Of a DNA stretch of 17,044 bases, positions 1-7,700 are shown piece after piece. This stretch comes from DASYQV01 sp036005125 (lineage in GTDB: Bacteria > Acidobacteriota > Vicinamibacteria > Vicinamibacterales > UBA2999). The position numbers and the translations under genes are program-made. The notes below the pieces were generated by a model. It did no database searches and was not told where the DNA came from. It saw only the letters and a list, made by a program, of their open reading frames with translations. The DNA lies in NCBI GenBank assembly GCA_036005125.1, contig DASYQV010000125.1, positions 1 through 17,044 of the forward strand. The letters are read 5' to 3'. Within the stretch, counting starts at the first letter, position 1, and each line of letters begins with the position of its first letter.

Positions 1-868
1 TCGGCCAGGCGTCGTGGAATTGAGTGTAGACGCCCGTGTCCTGCAGACGATTGTAATTCTGGACAGGCACGTGCTGCTGACCCACGCAGTGATGACGGTT
101 GTGATAAATGAGCCCCTCCACCGTGTCGTGGCCCCACAGCAGGCGGAAGAGGGGCAGAAAGGATCGCAACTCCTCTTCCCGCTCCCAGGTTCCGATCGGT
201 GCGCTTGCTGACAGTGTTTCCCGGTGAGCGTAGAAGTTGAAGAAGAAAATCCCACAGCCGTGCACGATGCGCTGGTTGATGAGATGAATGAGGTACGTCC
301 ACTGAAAGATCGTCACGCCGGTCATCAGCGTGGCGGCGTTGAACACGAAATTCTTGAGGAGCTCATTGTCCACGCCGTTGAGGCGTAGAAACTGGCGCAG
401 GCTGTATTCGGGCTCGATCAGGTTGAAGAAGAGCGCCCGGAGCGGGTGGCCCACGTAATAAGGAAGCCACGGGTCCCGGTCAGTACCGAGATGCTTGTGA
501 TGTTCCTTGTGAACCGCGGCAAACACACGCGTCCCGCCCCAGATCGGGTTGGCGACGGGAACGAAACGGGCCGACCATCCGAACCTGTTGACCGCGGCGC
601 TGTGGCCGATGTCGTGAACCCGCAGGTAGATTGCCGGGTAGAACAGCACGTTGGCCAGAATCAGACCCCACAGAGGAAGATAGCCGTAGTAATAGAGGAG
701 CATTGCCGCGAATGTCGCCGCCGATCGCAACACGATCGTTCTCTGGTACATCACGAGGTCGTCGGCTGTCGACCTGAGCGCGCTCACGCCCGAGTGGCCG
801 TCTTCATTCTCATCGGAAGACCCGTGCGGGGCCGGATACCCGCTAGCGATCGGTTCTGCGTGCTGCAT
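1..868 (-). CDS. Membrane fatty-acid-desaturase-like protein, first paralogue (3' end cut by window edge)
   Basis: The reverse strand is open from the ATG at 868 to the left edge (289 codons seen, stop not visible). It encodes a membrane di-iron oxygenase of the fatty acid desaturase type. Three histidine boxes are seen: HDIGH (about 85-89), HKEHH (120-124) and HNRHH (256-260), plus hydrophobic stretches at about 46-80 and 175-212. These boxes bind two irons in the family, which inserts double bonds (or, in relatives, triple bonds or hydroxyls) into acyl chains at the membrane. A good AGGGG ribosome site lies 8 bases before the ATG. The start lies inside the end of the next upstream gene (26-base overlap), so translation is probably coupled. 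It aligns along its whole length with that neighbour, sharing for example GHPLRALFFN and IEPE, so the two are duplicates. It is the third gene of the leftward operon headed by the PKS. The substrate is not evident; an acyl chain made by the PKS is the natural guess. Confidence 0.87.
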   Translation of the reverse strand, partial: MQHAEPIASGYPAPHGSSDENEDGHSGVSALRSTADDLVMYQRTIVLRSAATFAAMLLYYYGYLPLWGLILANVLFYPAIYLRVHDIGHSAAVNRFGWSARFVPVANPIWGGTRVFAAVHKEHHKHLGTDRDPWLPYYVGHPLRALFFNLIEPEYSLRQFLRLNGVDNELLKNFVFNAATLMTGVTIFQWTYLIHLINQRIVHGCGIFFFNFYAHRETLSASAPIGTWEREEELRSFLPLFRLLWGHDTVEGLIYHNRHHCVGQQHVPVQNYNRLQDTGVYTQFHDAWP

Positions 869-1778
869 TTCTGACACCCCTGGCAAACGACGTGCCCGGA
901 CCGGACGCAAGGACCTGCACGGACTTCAGCGGCCACTGATGGTTGTAGCGTGTGTACGTCCCCTCGTCCGTCATCAGGACATACCGGTGCGAAGGCTCGA
1001 GAATCTGGCCCACCACGTGGTGCCGGTTGTGATACATCGCCGCCTCGACGAGCGCCCGGCCCCAAAACATCCGGAGCAACGGCGCCCACGGCGTGATCTC
1101 TCTCTCACGGTTGAATGAGCCGATTGTCGCGTCGGCCGACCACCGTTCCCGGTGCGGCCAGAAATTGAAGAGAAATACGCCAAGCCCATGACACGTCCGC
1201 TGAACGATCATGTGCGTCAGGTACGCTCCCTGGAACACGACCAGATTCAGCGTGTGACGCATCACGTCGAAGGCGATGTTCTCCAGGAACTTTCGATCGA
1301 CTCTCCCCTGCCTGACGAAGTTCCGCAGGTTCCACTCGGGCTCGATCATGTTGAAGAACAGCGCCCGCAGGGGATGTCCGATGTAGTAGTTCAGCCACGG
1401 ATCCTGGTTGGATCCCAGGTACTGATGATGCTGAACGTGCGTCGTGATGAACGCCGTGGTCCCACCCCAGACGGGATTTGCAAACAGGGCGGTCGGAACG
1501 ATGCGAACCACCCAGCCCTTGGTCGAGAAGGCGTGACACAGATCGTGCATCCGGAGGTACGCGCGGATGTAGAAGAGCGCATTGGCCGCAATGAGACCCG
1601 GCAGGGGCAGAATACGCAAGTAGTACAAGACCATTGCGGCATACGTCAGGGCCGCAAAGGCGAGCGTCTGCGCGAGAAGGCGCGCCTTGATCGCGCGGCG
1701 CGCTTTCATGCGCGTGGCGGCCGTGTCTCTGGAGCTCGAGCCTCGCGCGAGCCTGCTCATCTCCGTCGGCTGTTGCAT
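843..1778 (-). CDS. Membrane fatty-acid-desaturase-like protein, second paralogue
   Basis: This is a 311-aa membrane di-iron enzyme of the fatty acid desaturase type. Histidine boxes are HDLCH (78-82), HVQHH (114-118) and HNRHH (250-254). Hydrophobic segments lie at about 36-75 and 172-206. The ATG at 1778 comes 4 bases after the PKS stop codon (1783-1785), with only a weak AGG ribosome site, so translation is probably coupled to the PKS. Its last 26 bases overlap the start of the next desaturase. The two paralogues match closely around all three boxes but differ in their N-terminal ~40 residues and in the tail after box 3. Because the upstream PKS has intact DH, ER and KR domains and should make a saturated chain, enzymes of this type would be needed to put unsaturation back. 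Whether it acts on a free acid, a CoA, an ACP thioester or a lipid cannot be told. Acetylenase or hydroxylase activity is possible, since the family boxes do not separate these. Confidence 0.92.
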   Translation of the reverse strand: MQQPTEMSRLARGSSSRDTAATRMKARRAIKARLLAQTLAFAALTYAAMVLYYLRILPLPGLIAANALFYIRAYLRMHDLCHAFSTKGWVVRIVPTALFANPVWGGTTAFITTHVQHHQYLGSNQDPWLNYYIGHPLRALFFNMIEPEWNLRNFVRQGRVDRKFLENIAFDVMRHTLNLVVFQGAYLTHMIVQRTCHGLGVFLFNFWPHRERWSADATIGSFNREREITPWAPLLRMFWGRALVEAAMYHNRHHVVGQILEPSHRYVLMTDEGTYTRYNHQWPLKSVQVLASGPGTSFARGVRNAARRTDR

Positions 1779-1782
1779 GTCG

Positions 1783-4700
1783 TCACAACCTGTGTCCTGT
1801 GTACGTAGGCCGCATCTTCAGATGCGGCGCGGTCGCAGGCGCCGGGTCTGAAGACCCCGGCCTACGTCCTTCTTTACCTTCGAAAGCCGGCGCGGTGTCA
1901 CGCGCCGTAATGGCAAAGCGCATCAGCAGCTCATGAATCCGCTCCGGATGCCTCATCGCAAAATAGTGGTCGCCTTCCCACTCGACGACCTCGCATCGAG
2001 CACGGGTGTGAAGCGTCCACGTGTCGGTGCGGAGCGGATAGCTCCACAAATCGTGGCGTAGCGATACGGCGGTGATCGGCACATCGAGCGGATCGGCCGG
2101 CCGGTACTCGTACGCCGCCATCGCGCCGAGATCCGCGCGAAGCATGTCGATGCGCTCCCTCAGGAAAGCGGGATCGCTCTTCAGCCGCTCGGCCCACGGA
2201 TGCTTCAGGACGCCCAGCAGCTCGAGCAGCTTGCCGTTCGGGAGCTTCTGCGCGTCCGGCGCGACGTACTTGTGAGGGCCGACCGCGCCAGCGACCAACA
2301 GATGCTCGGGAACGCACTGCCCCGCCTTCTGCAGCCGGAGAGCGAGCTCGTAGGCGACAATCGCCCCGAGGCAGTGGCCGTAGAGGATGATGGATTGGTC
2401 CCTGTCGTCCCAGATCGCCTCGTACGCGTGGTTCACCATCTCCGCGATCGTGCGGGGCGGCGTGAACGCATCGGCTCCCCGCCACTCGATCGTCCTGTAG
2501 ATGACGAGGTCAGTCTCCGACTGATCGGGAAGCGGAAATTCGTCGGCTCGGATGCCGGCACCCGGAAAGCACAAGACCAGCCAAGGGCTCTGCCCTTGAT
2601 AGCCTGGCAGAGCCCTTGCCTGGTTAGTCCAGTGTCTTTTTGGCGCGCTCCGCGCGCCTGTCGAACGTTTCTTCGTTCGACGCGGCGGCAGACCGATGGT
2701 GTCGTCTGCCGGCCGCTCCCAGCGCAGCGTGGGGATGTCAGGCAGCGCCGCCGCCGACACGCCGTCCACGGTCTGAGCGAGCCGCGCCGTGACGATGCTC
2801 GTCACGTCCTCGCGATCGGACTCGACGAAGTAATGGTCGCCGCGCAACTGTGCGAGGTCGTAGCCGCCGGTGGTGTATCGACCCCACGCGTGCATCGCCT
2901 TCGGCGCCGCAAACAGGTCGTTCTCGGCCGCAAGGCCGGTAATCGGCGCGCTGAGACGCGGCCGCATCCTGAAGGAGCCTCCGTACTCGACGACCGACCG
3001 GAAATCTGCGCGAAGCATCGGGAACATCGTCTTCCGCAGCTCGGGGTCCTCGATGAGCGCGCGCGTGCCGCTGAAGCTGATCAGCCTCAGCACGTCGAGA
3101 AAGGCGGCGTCCTCCTGCTCGTGCACGATTGGAGAGTTGTAGAGATGCGGGGCCATGCAGCCGGAGGCGAAGACGTGCGCCGCAACCTTGCCGTGCGTCT
3201 GCTCCAGTCGGTGCGCGACCTCGTACATCACGATCGCGCCCATGCAGTGGCCGAAGAGCGCGAACGGGCGATCCAGCAGCGCGAGCATCTGCGGAACGAT
3301 GGCGTCGGCCGCCGCCGCAATGCTCTCGAGGTGCCCCTCGTCGATGCGCTGACCGCGACCGGGCAGGTTGATTGCCACGACATCGACCCACTCCGGCACC
3401 GACTCGGGCCAGCGGTTGTAGACCGCCGGCCCGCCGCCTGCGTACGGAAAGCAGAAGAGCCGCACCCGCGCGTGATCGCGAGGGGCGCGACGGACCAGCC
3501 ATGAAGACGTGTCTTCGTCACGCGGCGCGCTCGTCCGTGTGTCGGCCGTGTCGGTCTGAACGTCCGGAGAGCCGCCGTACCCCAGGGTCTCGAGCAGCAT
3601 CTTCGCGAGCGTCGTGACCGACTTCCGGTTCAACAGCTGGGTCACCGACACTGCGAGGCCGACTGCCTCGAGCCGCATTTTGATCTCGATCGCCATGAGC
3701 GAGTCGGCGCCGAGCGCGGTCAGCGACCGCATCGGATCGATCTTCCCGACCTCCATCCGGAACACCTGCGCAACGATGTCCCTCACCGTGTCGTGCGCGA
3801 CCTTCGCGCGTCCGTCGGCGTCGAGAGGAGCCATCTGTTCACGGAGGGCCAGCTGCGCGGCGGCCTCCGTCCGAGACGCCGGTGCGGTGCCCGCCGATGC
3901 AAGCAGATCTTTCAGCCGTCCGTCCCGCCCGGCCGGGTTGAACCTGAGCCAGGTCGTGAGATCGATCGGGCAGACGCTGGTCTGCACCCGGCCCGTTTCC
4001 ATCAGCAGGCCGAGCATCTCGAGGCAATGGCTCGAATGCATCGTCTGCAGTCCGTTGCGCTCGAGATTCTGACGATAGAAGTCCTCGTCGGCCGCCATCC
4101 CCACGTCGGCGATGACGCCCCAGTTGACGGTCAGCGCGGGAAGGCCGCTGCGACGCCGGTGGTGAGCGAGGGCGTCCACGAACGCGTTTGCCGCGCAGTA
4201 GTTCGCCGATCCCTGGTTCCCGAGAACGGACGCCATCGACGAGAAGCACATGAAGTGGTCGAGCTCGAGGCTCTTTGTCTGCTCGTGAAGGTTCCACGCG
4301 CCGAGAGCTTTGGGATCGAACGTCTTGCGGTACCGCTCGACATCCAGGTTCTTCATCAACGCATCGTCGAGCACCGCTGCGGCATGAAAGACGCCCCGGA
4401 GCGGCATAGTGGCCGGGATGGCAGCGAGGACGCGCCTGACGTCCTCCGCGCTGGCCACGTCGCACGCCTCGACCTGCACGTCCGCGCCCAGCGCGCGCAG
4501 GCTTGCCATCGCCTCCTGCGCACCAGGCGTCTGCAGGCCACGCCTTCCGAGCAGCACCAGCCGACCGGCGCCGCGCGCAGCCATCCACAGCGCAAGCTGG
4601 AGACCGAATCCGCCGAGACCGCCCGTAATGAGATAGGACGCATCGGCCCGGAAGCTCACGCCGTCGTGTCCCTGAATCGTCACGTCGCTTTGCGCGATGT

Positions 4701-7700
4701 CGATGACCAGCTTGCCGGTGTGCCTGGCAGCGGCCATCGACCGAAAGGCGTCCGCGATGTCGGTGGCGCTGTAGACCGTGACGGGTAGCGGCCGAAGCCG
4801 TCCACTGGCCAGACGATCGTGAATGGATCGGAGAACGCGGCCGCAGGTCTCCACGCGCTGGGCCAGCATGCGATCGAGATCAACCGTGTGGAACGACAGG
4901 CACCGGGTGAAGGGCCGAAGGCCCAGCGCAAAGTCTCTGTCGAGATCCATCTTCCCGATCTCGACGAATCGTCCGTAGTCGCTCAGCACGGACAGGCTCT
5001 GCGTGATCGCTTCGCCCGCCAGTGAATTGAGAACGACGTCCACGCCGAGTCCGTGAGTGGCTTCGCGAATCTCCTCGGCAAAGCGAAGCGACCTGGAATC
5101 GAAGACATGTCTCACCCCGAGGTCGCGAAGCAGCTGGCGTTTCTCGTCGCTCCCGGCCGTCGCGAAGACATCGGCGCCGATATCGGCGGCAATCTGAATC
5201 GCCGCCTGTCCCACACCGCCGGTGCCGGCGTGGATCAACACGCGTTCGCCTGGCTGCAGGTGCGCAAGGTGCTCCAGGCCTACGGATGCCGTGAGAAACG
5301 CGACCGGCACGCCCGCCGCTTCGGCATAGCTGAGGCCCGGATTGGCGGCGACGAGCGCGGCGTGCGAGACCGCGTGTGAAGCAAAGCTGCGCGGGGCGAG
5401 GGCCATGACGTCATAGCCTCGCTTCACGTGCGTCACCTTCGAACCGATCCTGGTGACGCGGCCCGCGCACTCCATGCCCAGCGTTTCGCGGGACCAGAGG
5501 TTCCCTTCGATGAGCCGCGGCGGGAACAGGCCCGTGGCCTTCATCACATCTTTGAAGTTCAGGGCGGTCGCATGAACTTCGATCTCGACCTCGTGTTCGC
5601 CAATCTCCGGCTTCGGCGCCCGCACCCATGTCATGGAGTGGAGGTCGCCGGTCTTGTTGACCTTCAGCTCCTTTCGAACGCCGGCCTTCGCGTCTGCCGC
5701 GTGCACGGTCGCGCTGTCCTCGTCAGGAACATGGCGACGAAGCCGGTGCACGAATCGCGCGCCCTGACGGAATGCGAGCTCATCTTCGGCGGGGTCGCGT
5801 TCGAGCTCGGACGCCAAAGCGGCCAGGCTCTCCGTCGTTCGGTCGATGTCAACGATTCGAGCGGAGAGCTGCGGATGTTCGTTGGCCACCACGCGGCGCA
5901 TTCCCCACATCGTGCTGTGCGCCACGTCGATCGGGTCGTTCTCGACAACCGCCTGAGTGTGGTTCGTCAACACCCACAGCGCGGGCGCGTGGCCGGAATC
6001 ATCTGCGCTGCGCGCCAGCGCCCGCACGAGATGCATCAGGCTGAGCGCTCCCGTTTCCTGGCCGTTCCATCGCGCGCCCGGGTGCGTGTCACCAGTCTCG
6101 AGTCCCCACGCGTGGATGACGCCCTTCAGCGTGGGGTTCTCGCGGACAAGCTTCCGGATGTCGTCGCCCGGTGTCGCGACGATGCAGTCGGCTCCGCGAG
6201 GTGTCAGGGTTGCGACCAGCTCATGATCGGCATCGGGCACCAGCAGCAGCCATCGACCGCCGAGCGCTCGAGCGGGACGCTCTTCCGCGGCGGACTTCTC
6301 CCAGGCGTACTCGAACATCCATTGCTGCTTCCGCTTCTGCGCGACCGCCGAGGGGTGCTCGAGGGCCTGACACCGCAGATCGAAGACTTCCGCGATGAGC
6401 CTGTGCTGCTCGTCGTAGACGCGAACGTCCGCTTCGAAGTGCTGGCTCGCGCGGCTGTGAAGCCGGGCGTGACTCCAGATCCGGTTTGTCGGACGGCCAT
6501 ACACGCGAAGCTGGCGGACGCTGACGGGAAGAAAGACGTTGCCCCGGCGGTCGGCGTCCTGGCCGTTGAGATTCAGCGCGCCGAACAGCGTGTGAAGGCA
6601 GGCATCGAACAGCGCGGGATGAAACAGAAAGCCGGACGATGCTCGGGCTTCCATGCTGGCGAGCGCCGCCGGGAGCTCGAGAAGCGCGAGAGACTCGTCC
6701 GTGCCGTACCACAGTTCCTGGATCGCCTGGAAGGTCGGGCCGTACTCGAGGCCAACGTCGCGAAACAATCGATATGCATAGTCGGCGGGCAGGCTCTTCG
6801 AGCACCGGGCCTTGATCGAGTCGACATCGAGCCCGACGGTGGGACGATGAAACGCTTCGCGGCGACACCTGCCTGACGCATGGCGCACCCACCCACTGTC
6901 CTCCATGGACGCGTAGATCGCCCACCGATCGCCGCTCCGGGTGGTTTGAAGCCGCGCGGTGTCGTTCTCTCCGAGATACAACGCGCGTCCGATTTCTACA
7001 TCGCCGAGCAGGAAGTACTCGCCTTCACCCCAACGCACCGGGAAACGCGCGTTGGGGACCCCGCCGCTCCTCGGCTCGGCGCTCTGCCCGGCCTCCTCGT
7101 CAGCCAGCGTCTGCAGCGCCATTTCCAGGTAGCCGGTACCCGGGAACACGACAGCGCCTTGAATCCGGTGGTCTCGCAGGTACGCTGCATCAGCGAGCCG
7201 CACGGTGTGCAACCACGTAGGGGCGGGGAGATCAAGAAGGCCACCCAGAAGTGCATGGCGATGGGCCTTCGCTCGAACGTTGGAGGTGACCGACGACCCC
7301 TTACGGTATCGCTCGCCGTGCTCGGACTCGGACCAGTGCCGGCTGCGCTGCCATGGATAGGGCGGCAGCGGCAGCAGGCGCCCGGGCCCGATGATGCGGT
7401 CCCAGGCGATCGTGGCCCCGGCCACGTGAAGCTCGGTGAGGGACGAGGTCATCGAGTCGAAGTCAGACTGACCGCGCCGCAAGGAGGACACGACCACGCC
7501 CTGGACCCCTCGCTTGTTCAGGCATTCCTGAATGGAGGTCCGGAGCACGGGATGGGGACCGACCTCGAGGAAGCAGACGTGTCCGTCCTGGATCGCTTTG
7601 TCCATCGCGGCCGCAAACAGGACGGTCTGCCGTACGTTCCGCCACCAGTACTTCGCGTCGCCGGTGGCGCCCGGACGAGTCTCCGCATCGATGGTCGAGT

